15,949 nucleotides of DNA from JBCDBY01 sp039182715. GTDB taxonomy: Bacteria; Planctomycetota; PLA2. A program made the translations under genes and the position numbers. This document shows, in pieces, positions 8,378-13,765 of this stretch. Under the pieces are notes generated by a model that was given only the letters and a program-made list of their open reading frames with translations, had not been told where the DNA came from and made no database searches. The stretch is taken from NCBI GenBank assembly GCA_039182715.1, contig JBCDBY010000077.1, forward strand, positions 1 to 15,949, in the 5' to 3' direction. Numbering within the stretch: position 1 is the first letter of the stretch; every line of letters begins with the position of its first letter.

Positions 8378-8423
8378 AACCGGCAGGAAACCCGCTCGGG
8401 AAGCCGGTTGTTTTTCCCCGGCT
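8378..8423 (+). terminator. Overlapping alternative hairpins: intrinsic terminator or attenuator between the second pilB-like gene and pilC
   Basis: AACCGGC (8378-8384) pairs with GCCGGTT (8403-8409), followed by GTTTTT, a plausible intrinsic terminator with an 18-nt loop. AGCCGG (8402-8407) can instead pair with CCGGCT (8418-8423), followed by CTTTT. The two stems share 8403-8407, so they cannot form together. Both lie inside the operon, about 115 nt before the pilC start. Confidence 0.55.
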
Positions 8424-8537
8424 CTTTTGGAATCTTGTGGGCCTGAAAACCCCCAAGGGGCGGTGGGGGTGGCCGCATGGCTTCGGGACGGACCCCAGGT
8501 GGGGCGGCCCGCGGCCCAGGCAGTGAAAGGATATTGG

Positions 8538-9662
8538 ATGGCGAGCAAGAAGGGCGCGGCAGTCACGACGGCGACGGCGACCAAGGGCTCCGGCGGTTTC
8601 GGCGGAGTCTCCGACAAGCAGCTGACGCAGTTCACGACACAGCTCAGCACGCTGCAGGACGCGGGTTTGCCCATCGTCTCGTGCCTCAAGATCCTCGAGG
8701 GGCAGCTCCCGAAGGGCTACTTCAAGAGCTGCCTGATCGGGGTCACGGACGACGTCGAGTCGGGCTCGAGTCTCTCCGAGGCATTGGCCAAGCACCCGCG
8801 CGCGTTCGACACGCTCTACGTCAACATGGTGCGTGCCGGCGAGGCGGGCGGTGTGTTGGACGTCATCCTCGCGCGTCTCGCCTCCTTCATGGAGAAGAGC
8901 GAGAAGCTCAAGCGCCAGGTGAAGGGCGCGGCGATCTATCCGGTCGCCGTCCTCATCGTGATCGTCCTGATCCTGCTGTTCATCATGACCAACGTGGTCC
9001 CCAAGTTCGAGGAGGTCTTCAAGGGCCTGCCGGGCGGCGAGGAGGGCCTGCCGGCCATCACGCAGTTCATGATGGATCTGTCGAAGTGGCTCGTCGCGTG
9101 GTGGTGGGCCTTCATTCTCGGCGTGATCCTCGCCTTCTGGGGAATCCCGAAGCTGATCGGGATGACGGAAGGCGGCCGCTACTTCCTCGACTCGGTGAAG
9201 CTGCGCTCGCCGATCATCGGCAATCTGTACCGCAAGGTGCTGGTGGCACGCTTCACGCGGACCTTCGGCACCCTGATCAGCTCCGGTGTGCCCATTCTCG
9301 AGGCGCTCGACATCGTGCGTGGCGCCGCGGGCAACGCGGTCATGGAGCGGGTCATCTCCGAGGTGCACGACGCCATCCGCGAGGGTGAGTCGATCGCCGA
9401 GCCGCTCGGCAACCAGAAGATCCGCATCTTCGACGACCTCGTCATCAACATGATCGACGTCGGCGAGAAGACGGGTGAACTGGACAAGATGCTGATCAAG
9501 GTGGCGGACAACTACGACGACGAGGTCGACGTGGCCGTGGCCGGCCTGACTTCGCTGCTCGAGCCGCTCCTGATCGTGGCCATGGGCGGCGCGGTCTTCG
9601 CGATCGTGCTCGCGCTGTTCCTGCCCCTTCTCAAGATCATCGACCAGCTTACGCAGGGTTAG
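8538..9662 (+). CDS. pilC: PilC/GspF inner-membrane platform protein
   Basis: Polytopic inner-membrane protein on which the PilB and PilT motors are thought to act. The 374 residues contain the two tandem T2SSF repeats: LQDAGLPIVSCLKIL near 38-53 and LISSGVPILEALDIV near 255-270, each followed by a cytoplasmic helical bundle. Membrane segments are seen near 135-155, 184-205 and 342-366, the expected three-helix pattern. The first 25 residues are a Gly/Ser/Thr/Lys-rich tail, and the family's usual longer N-terminal extension is short. The ATG at 8538 is preferred because GAAAGG at 8525-8530 is 7 nt upstream and the family homology begins just after it. A longer frame opening at TTG 8427 would read through the hairpin region. 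The stop codon lies inside a 14-nt tandem repeat. Confidence 0.94.
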   Translation: MASKKGAAVTTATATKGSGGFGGVSDKQLTQFTTQLSTLQDAGLPIVSCLKILEGQLPKGYFKSCLIGVTDDVESGSSLSEALAKHPRAFDTLYVNMVRAGEAGGVLDVILARLASFMEKSEKLKRQVKGAAIYPVAVLIVIVLILLFIMTNVVPKFEEVFKGLPGGEEGLPAITQFMMDLSKWLVAWWWAFILGVILAFWGIPKLIGMTEGGRYFLDSVKLRSPIIGNLYRKVLVARFTRTFGTLISSGVPILEALDIVRGAAGNAVMERVISEVHDAIREGESIAEPLGNQKIRIFDDLVINMIDVGEKTGELDKMLIKVADNYDDEVDVAVAGLTSLLEPLLIVAMGGAVFAIVLALFLPLLKIIDQLTQG

Positions 9663-9690
9663 TTACGCAGGGTTAGTCACGCGGGGTAAA
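9649..9690 (+). repeat. 14-nt tandem repeat spanning the pilC stop codon
   Basis: TTACGCAGGGTTAG occurs at 9649-9662 and again at 9663-9676, followed by a degenerate third copy at 9677-9690 (TCACGCGGGGTAAA). The first copy supplies the last pilC codons and the TAG stop, and the second repeats the stop out of coding context. The third copy overlaps a small hairpin, CGCGGG/CCCGCG (9680-9696). Confidence 0.9.
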
Positions 9691-9715
9691 CCCGCGCGTT
9701 AGTTCTCGCTGCTTC

Positions 9716-9746
9716 CGCACGCCGGGCGCCTCGCGTCCGGCGTGCG
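9716..9746 (+). terminator. Strong hairpin ending the pilus ATPase operon
   Basis: CGCACGCCGG (9716-9725) pairs perfectly over 10 bp with CCGGCGTGCG (9737-9746), with an 11-nt loop. It is followed by TTGCATTT rather than an uninterrupted T-run, so it is a less classical terminator. It lies between pilC and the histidine kinase. The weak T-tract could mean partial or Rho-assisted termination. Confidence 0.6.
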
Positions 9747-9771
9747 TTGCATTTGGGGCGCCCGCTTCTTC

Positions 9772-9777
9772 TACAGT
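9772..9777 (+). promoter_or_regulatory. Candidate -10 box (TACAGT) of the histidine kinase gene
   Basis: TACAGT matches four of six -10 positions and is 6 nt upstream of the GTG at 9784. A TTGCAT at 9747-9752 could be a poorly spaced -35 (19 nt). There is no Shine-Dalgarno before the GTG, which fits a leaderless start. Confidence 0.4.
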
Positions 9778-9783
9778 GGTCTC

Positions 9784-11184
9784 GTGTCGCTTCGCCTGCG
9801 CATCCTCCTCCTGGTCGCCGCCATCAACGTCGGGGTGCTGATGCTCGTCGTGCAGGCGGCGATGCGGAGCGGTCCGGAGGGCGCGCCGGTGCCGCCGGTG
9901 GCGATCAACGAGGCGCTCAACGTGGCGCGCGACATGCTGCGCAACGGCAAGCCGGACAAGTTCGACGCCCGGTTCCTCTCCTACGCGTTGCTCATCTCGC
10001 GGACCGGGGCGGAGAAGGAAGTCGTCGGCGCACACCCGCGCGAGGAGGAGATCGTCGCCGAACTCGAGCGTCGTCTCGAGGCGCGGCTGGCCGGATACGC
10101 GCTCGACGAAGAGGGACTGATGCACGTCGAGGTGGCGCCGAGCGGCGGGGCCGAAGGCGTCTACGTCGCGTTCAACGAGCGGGCGCGCTGGGAGTCGGGC
10201 GCGTTGGTGCGTCGGACCTACCTGGTGCTCGCGCTCGGCACGGTGCTGCTGATCGGGGCCACCTACCTGATTCTGCGCGCGCTCGTGCTGCGGCCGCTCG
10301 AACGGCTGGAGAGTGCCAGCGAGGCGGTGGCCGCCGGTCAGCCTCCGCCTCCGGTGCCGGTCCCGCGCGGCGGCGGCGAGATGGCGCGCCTGATCGACAA
10401 CTTCAACCGCATGGCCAGCGAAGTGCACGAGTACCAGGGGCACCTCGAAGACCGCGTGATGGAGACGCTGGAGCGGGTGAGTGCGACCGAGCGGCGGCTC
10501 GTGGTGGCGCAGCGACTGGCGGCGACCGGCACGCTGGCCGCGGGTTTCGCGCACGAGATCAACAACCCGCTGGGCGGCATCCTCAACGCCGTGCGCAAGC
10601 TGCGGGATGGGGACCTCTCGCCCGAACGGCGGGAACAGTACTTCGAGCTGGTGCAGGACGGGGTCGATCGCATTCGCACGCTGGTCGAGCGCATGCTGCA
10701 CTTCACCCCGCACGAGCGCGAGCCGGCGCCGGTCGACGTGGCCGAAACCTGCCGGCGGGCGCATGCGCTGGCGACGCACCGCGCCGAAGAGAAAAACGTC
10801 GCGCTCGACCTGACGCTGCGTGAGCCGCTGGAGGGCGTCGTGGGAGACGCGCAGGAGCTCACCCAGGCGGTCCTCAATCTGGTGCTCAACGCCGTGGACG
10901 CGATTCCGCCCGGGCGGCCGGGCCGGGTCGAGGTGCGCGCCCTGACGACCGGGGACGAGGTGCACATCGAGGTCGAGGACGACGGCGTCGGGATGGATCA
11001 GGAAACCCTGCAGCGGGCCGTGGATCTCTTCTTCTCCACCAAGCCGGAGGGGGAGGGCACCGGGCTCGGGCTGGGCATCGTCCAGTACATCGTGATCGAC
11101 CACGGAGGGCAGCTTCAGCTCGAAAGCACGCCCGGATCCGGGACACTCGTACGGCTGCGACTGCCCCGTGGGATCGACAAATGA
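9784..11184 (+). CDS. Membrane-bound sensor histidine kinase (NtrB-like HisKA class), orphan
   Basis: The 466 residues are arranged as an N-terminal membrane segment (about 2-21), a periplasmic sensor region of about 120 residues, a second membrane segment (about 145-168), HAMP (RPLERLESASEAVAAG), a short coiled coil, and the HisKA dimerisation domain GTLAAGFAHEINNPLGG with phospho-accepting H257. The ATPase domain has the N box NLVLNAVDAI, G1 DDGVGMD and F/G2 FFSTKPEGEGTGLGLGI. The AHEINNPLGG H-box is typical of NtrB/AtoS-type kinases that often partner sigma-54 response regulators. No response regulator is adjacent. The GTG at 9784 is preferred over GTG 9742, because the latter lies inside the terminator stem and adds 14 residues before the hydrophobic segment. 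The signal sensed is unknown. Confidence 0.93.
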   Translation: MSLRLRILLLVAAINVGVLMLVVQAAMRSGPEGAPVPPVAINEALNVARDMLRNGKPDKFDARFLSYALLISRTGAEKEVVGAHPREEEIVAELERRLEARLAGYALDEEGLMHVEVAPSGGAEGVYVAFNERARWESGALVRRTYLVLALGTVLLIGATYLILRALVLRPLERLESASEAVAAGQPPPPVPVPRGGGEMARLIDNFNRMASEVHEYQGHLEDRVMETLERVSATERRLVVAQRLAATGTLAAGFAHEINNPLGGILNAVRKLRDGDLSPERREQYFELVQDGVDRIRTLVERMLHFTPHEREPAPVDVAETCRRAHALATHRAEEKNVALDLTLREPLEGVVGDAQELTQAVLNLVLNAVDAIPPGRPGRVEVRALTTGDEVHIEVEDDGVGMDQETLQRAVDLFFSTKPEGEGTGLGLGIVQYIVIDHGGQLQLESTPGSGTLVRLRLPRGIDK

Positions 11185-11240
11185 CCCCCCGATGACCGGA
11201 ATCCCCCATGATCGGCGGAGTTCCGCGCTCTACTGGGGGG

Positions 11241-11269
11241 TTGCGGGCGAACATCGAAATTGCTCCAAT
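11241..11269 (+). promoter_or_regulatory. Candidate promoter of the 11322-12667 pair
   Basis: TTGCGG (11241-11246) and TCCAAT (11264-11269) are spaced 17 nt, with three and four consensus matches respectively. Initiation near 11276 would place the 11287-11300 hairpin and the ribosome-binding site in the leader. Both boxes are weak, so this is tentative. Confidence 0.3.
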
Positions 11270-11286
11270 ACGCGTTCTCCGGAAGA

Positions 11287-11300
11287 GCGGTGGGCACCGC
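11287..11300 (+). promoter_or_regulatory. Perfect short inverted repeat directly before the ribosome-binding region
   Basis: GCGGTG and CACCGC flank a GG. The inverted repeat abuts AGGAGG at 11301-11306 and is followed by a second GGAGG at 11310-11314, 7 nt before the ATG. It could be a DNA operator or an mRNA element near the 5' end. A 2-nt loop is too tight for a full RNA stem, so only the outer 4-5 pairs would form. Confidence 0.4.
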
Positions 11301-11321
11301 AGGAGGACCGGAGGCATACCC

Positions 11322-11840
11322 ATGCGAGATCGACGTGACTTCGTGATTGCCGCGCTGGCGGCCGCTCTGCTCTTTGCGGCCGGTGTGCTCGTGGGCCGAA
11401 CCGGCGAGGAAATCCTCCCGACGGCGTCCGCGCAGGACAACGCGGGTGGTCTCCCGGTCAACAACCCGAATGGCCCCGCGGCACAGAACGGCCCGGGCGT
11501 CACGATCACGCAGGACCCGCTCGCCCCGCTTAAGTCGCGGGTGACGACCACGGGCCCGACGGCGTCGGATTCGAACAGCAACAACCGTTTCGTCTCGGTC
11601 ACCAGTCCGGTGGGCTCCGGCGAGTCGGTTTTGTTCCTGATCGATTCCAAGAAGGAGCAGGTCGCCGTTTACAAGTTCAACCGCAACAAGGGACTCCGGT
11701 TCCTGGCGGCCCGCAAGATCGATTACGACCTGAGGATTCACGGTTACCAGGACGAGTCCGAATTCACCCGTGATGAACTCAGGACCCAGTACGACAAGCA
11801 GATTGCCCGAGACGCGGCCAAAGCCGCGAAGAATCGGTAG
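11322..11840 (+). CDS. Signal-anchored protein of unknown function
   Basis: The 172 residues have a basic N-terminus (MRDRRDF), one hydrophobic segment (about 8-25) and then VGRTGEEILPTASAQ, consistent with an uncleaved anchor or a signal peptide cleaved after SAQ. A low-complexity linker rich in Asn, Gly, Pro and Thr (about 38-88) leads to a conserved-looking C-terminal module with beta-strand character: a VLFLIDSKKEQVAVYKF strand pair and LRFLAARKIDYDLRIHGY. The end is a charged helix (about 145-172). I recognise no catalytic motif or named family. The ATG at 11322 is chosen for its GGAGG 7 nt upstream and for the signal sequence; an upstream ATG at 11208 would add 38 uncharacteristic residues. 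It is 38 nt upstream of the HTH gene, probably one operon. Confidence 0.82.
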   Translation: MRDRRDFVIAALAAALLFAAGVLVGRTGEEILPTASAQDNAGGLPVNNPNGPAAQNGPGVTITQDPLAPLKSRVTTTGPTASDSNSNNRFVSVTSPVGSGESVLFLIDSKKEQVAVYKFNRNKGLRFLAARKIDYDLRIHGYQDESEFTRDELRTQYDKQIARDAAKAAKNR

Positions 11841-11878
11841 GGCAATCGCAACAGCAAAAAGAGAAGGCGAGTTGGCAG

Positions 11879-12667
11879 ATGGCAAAGAGCGGTGAGTTCT
11901 ACACCTTCGACGAGGTCGTCCGGCAGCTGAAGATCGACGAGAACAAGCTCAAGCGTCTCGTTTCGGAGGGTGAGATTTCCGCCTTCCGCGAAGGCGACGT
12001 GATGAAGTTCAAGCGCTCGGAGATCGACAAGATCGGGACGTCCGGCGGCGGCTCGGAAACCTCCGAGACCGTACTGAGCGAGATCACGCTGGAAGACGAA
12101 GCTCCCGCGTTCGAGGAGTCGGGCGAGACGCTCACCGACGACCTCGTGTTCGAGAGCTCGGACGGCGGCGACAAGATCAACCTCGAGGACCAGTCCGGCA
12201 TGGCGACCGAGGAAATCTCGAGCCAGGACACCTTCATCGAGGACGCGGGCGACGAGGTCGGCATGACGACCGAGCCGATCGACCTCAGCGCCGATCTCAC
12301 CGAAGAGGTCGAGGAAGAAGAGATCGAGGAGCTCGACTCGCCGGCTCCGCGAGGCGGCGGCCGTCAGGTCCAGGCTTCGCGCGGTGCGCGCACCCAGCGC
12401 GCCACGGCGGACGCGATTCCGGGCAACCCCGGCATGACCTTCGCCCTCGTGCTCAGCTCGATCGTGATCTTCCTTGGCGTGGCCATGGTCTGGAAGACCT
12501 CCAAGGAGGGTGAGGTCCTCGGCAAGGACGCGACGATGAAGAGCATCAGCGACGTCGTCTACGTCAACCTCGGCGCCGACAAGAAGGTGCAGGACGCGGC
12601 CAACGCGCAGATGCAGGAGATCCGGGCGGCCCACACGAACGTGGTCGGCGCGGGCGGCGGCAACTAG
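11879..12667 (+). CDS. Membrane-tethered protein with N-terminal excisionase/MerR-type HTH domain
   Basis: The 262 residues form four parts. Residues 6-52 (YTFDEVVRQLKIDENKLKRL, then the SEGEISAFREGDVMKF wing) fit an excisionase/MerR-like winged helix-turn-helix. Residues about 55-155 are a very acidic, low-complexity linker with many Glu, Asp, Ser and Thr. A basic Gly/Arg patch follows near 155-175. A single membrane segment spans about 186-206 (MTFALVLSSIVIFLGVAMVW), followed by a 55-residue tail predicted to be outside the cytoplasm. The arrangement implies a DNA-binding or protein-binding head in the cytoplasm held at the membrane. Such HTH domains sometimes bind protein rather than DNA, so the role is open. 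The ATG at 11879 has an AAGGCG about 10 nt upstream. Confidence 0.86.
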   Translation: MAKSGEFYTFDEVVRQLKIDENKLKRLVSEGEISAFREGDVMKFKRSEIDKIGTSGGGSETSETVLSEITLEDEAPAFEESGETLTDDLVFESSDGGDKINLEDQSGMATEEISSQDTFIEDAGDEVGMTTEPIDLSADLTEEVEEEEIEELDSPAPRGGGRQVQASRGARTQRATADAIPGNPGMTFALVLSSIVIFLGVAMVWKTSKEGEVLGKDATMKSISDVVYVNLGADKKVQDAANAQMQEIRAAHTNVVGAGGGN

Positions 12668-12702
12668 CCTCCGCACTTCGCCTGGAGTTCATTCGAATCC
12701 CG

Positions 12703-12740
12703 ACACGGGCCGGACGACGCATGTCCGGCCCGTGTTTTTT
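12703..12740 (+). terminator. Textbook Rho-independent terminator
   Basis: A 13-bp perfect stem (12703-12715 with 12723-12735, GC-rich core CGGGCCGGAC) closes a 7-nt loop and runs into six T residues (12735-12740). It ends the 11322-12667 transcription unit. There is no A-run on the left side, so it acts on the plus strand only. Confidence 0.94.
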
Positions 12741-12813
12741 CGTGTCCCGACGGAGAGCGTGGCCGGTCGTGCGGAGCCGGCGTCGGACGTCCGAACATGC
12801 GTGCCGCCAACGG

Positions 12814-12819
12814 TATGAT
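12814..12819 (+). promoter_or_regulatory. -10 box (TATGAT) of the OmpA-type lipoprotein gene
   Basis: TATGAT matches five of six consensus positions and lies 7 nt upstream of the ATG at 12827. No Shine-Dalgarno and no -35 are visible. Transcription is expected to start at or beside the start codon. The box overlaps an in-frame ATG at 12815, which argues against that upstream start. Confidence 0.5.
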
Positions 12820-12826
12820 CTCGTCC

Positions 12827-13570
12827 ATGTCGGGGCGCATCCTCTCTCCTTTTAGCCTGCTCGTCCTGCTCGCGGCCTGCGAGACCGGCCGCCCGAACTC
12901 CTCGACGGAGAACGAGAACCTGCACCTGCACGGCGTGATCCGCTCCCAGGAGAAGCGCATCGACGACTTGACCCAGCAGCGCAACGAGCTGGAGCGACGC
13001 ATGGACGCCCTCGAAAAAACGGGCGGCCCGACGAGGACGGCGTCCAACCCTGCGGGCGGAGCCGACGAGCCGACTGAGACCGTCGACGAGGCGGAGCCGG
13101 CCCCGGCCCGCTCCGATCTGACGCAGCAGGTCGCGGTGATGCTCGAGCGCTTCAAGAGCGACAGCGATGTCGAGGTCGAGCAGACCGCGGACGGCTATCG
13201 GTTCGTGCTGCGCGAGAAGGTGCTTTTCGGAGCCGCCTCCGCCGACCTGTCGGACGACGGACGCCAAGCGCTCGGACGCGTGGCGGACGCCCTGCGCGGG
13301 GGGACCACGATGGTGCTCGTCGAGGGGCACACGGACAACACCGCGATCTCCAAGCCGGAAACGCAGGCGCGCTACCCGAAGGGCAACATCGAGCTGTCGG
13401 TCGCGCGCGCGCTTGCGGTCTGGGACTACCTCGCCAACGACGCCAAGCTCGAGGGATCACGGCTCGCCGTGGTCGGCTACGGGCCGCACCGGCCGCGCGT
13501 GCCCAACGACAGCGATCGCAACCGCTACCGCAACCGGCGCGTCGAAATCCGCATCACCGAACCCCGCTAG
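12827..13570 (+). CDS. OmpA-family peptidoglycan-binding lipoprotein
   Basis: The 247-residue protein begins with a lipoprotein signal ending in LLAAC (lipidated C18). A heptad-rich coiled coil follows at about 29-65 (SQEKRIDDLTQQRNELERRM), then a Pro/Ala/Glu linker (about 66-100). The C-terminal OmpA/MotB domain starts near residue 120 with YRFVLREKVLFGAASADLS and includes the VEGHTDN signature, IELSVARA and RNRYRNRRVEI. These are the residues that contact the diaminopimelate of peptidoglycan in this family. It probably sits in the outer membrane and anchors it to the cell wall, as Pal does; a coiled coil before the OmpA domain is also seen in MotB-like and T6SS/gliding proteins. It stands alone between a terminator and a repeat-rich spacer. 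In-frame ATGs at 12797 and 12815 would spoil the signal peptide. Confidence 0.9.
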   Translation: MSGRILSPFSLLVLLAACETGRPNSSTENENLHLHGVIRSQEKRIDDLTQQRNELERRMDALEKTGGPTRTASNPAGGADEPTETVDEAEPAPARSDLTQQVAVMLERFKSDSDVEVEQTADGYRFVLREKVLFGAASADLSDDGRQALGRVADALRGGTTMVLVEGHTDNTAISKPETQARYPKGNIELSVARALAVWDYLANDAKLEGSRLAVVGYGPHRPRVPNDSDRNRYRNRRVEIRITEPR

Positions 13571-13637
13571 AGAGCCGTTCGGCCCCCGCGGCGGTCTCGC
13601 GGGGATGGGACAAGCCGGAAATCGAGGTCCGGATGCG

Positions 13638-13749
13638 TGGATTCGTCCCGGGTGAGGCCCGGATGCACCCCTGAGGGGCCCCTGAGGGGCCCCTGATGGA
13701 CCCCTGAGCGACCCCGGATGAAGCCTCCGGAACCCAGCCGACGAATCCA
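13638..13749. repeat. 112-bp element bounded by perfect 10-bp inverted repeats
   Basis: TGGATTCGTC at 13638-13647 is the exact reverse complement of GACGAATCCA at 13740-13749. Between the arms lie a hairpin CCGGG/CCCGG (13648-13662) and the 11-bp tandem array. CCGGATG occurs three times in and beside it (13629, 13659, 13714). No target-site duplication is visible in the flanks and no protein is encoded. It fills most of the spacer between the OmpA lipoprotein and the TPR-peptidase gene. Confidence 0.75.
13668..13722 (+). repeat. Five-copy 11-bp tandem repeat, CCCCTGAGGGG consensus
   Basis: Units begin at 13668, 13679, 13690, 13701 and 13712. The first two are identical (CCCCTGAGGGG) and the others decay progressively (CCCCTGATGGA, CCCCTGAGCGA, CCCCGGATGAA). 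Each unit is almost palindromic, and adjacent units create GGGGCCCC. The period of 11 bp is close to one helical turn, so all copies face one side of the DNA. Confidence 0.9.
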
Positions 13750-13765
13750 TGTTGCAATGGGTGTG

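Noticed and set aside
8369..8537. Cyclic-di-GMP (GEMM) riboswitch before pilC
   Set aside because: It would fit the biology, but the conserved GEMM core bases and tetraloop-receptor arrangement are not present in the gap.
8427..8537. N-terminal extension of PilC from TTG 8427
   Set aside because: It adds 37 residues unlike the family and overlaps hairpin sequence, whereas ATG 8538 has a well-placed ribosome-binding site.
8440..8537. Sigma-54 promoter (GG-N10-GC) before pilC
   Set aside because: I looked for the -24/-12 spacing and found no TGGC...TTGC pair with the required 10-nt interval.
11208..11321. Upstream start for the signal-anchored protein
   Set aside because: It would bury the signal anchor behind 38 residues. 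The ATG at 11322 has GGAGG 7 nt upstream.
13668..13722. CRISPR array
   Set aside because: The units are 11 bp with no spacers between them and no cas genes are present, so this is a simple tandem repeat.
13554..13757. Minus-strand frame encoding a GPSGAPQG-like repetitive peptide
   Set aside because: It is only the reverse reading of the 11-bp repeat. It has no start signal or domain and conflicts with two well-supported genes.
13718..13765. Upstream starts for the TPR-peptidase
   Set aside because: ATG 13718 lies in the repeat array and would place a Pro/Arg-rich stretch before the signal peptide. ATG 13757 adds only three residues and cannot be strictly excluded.
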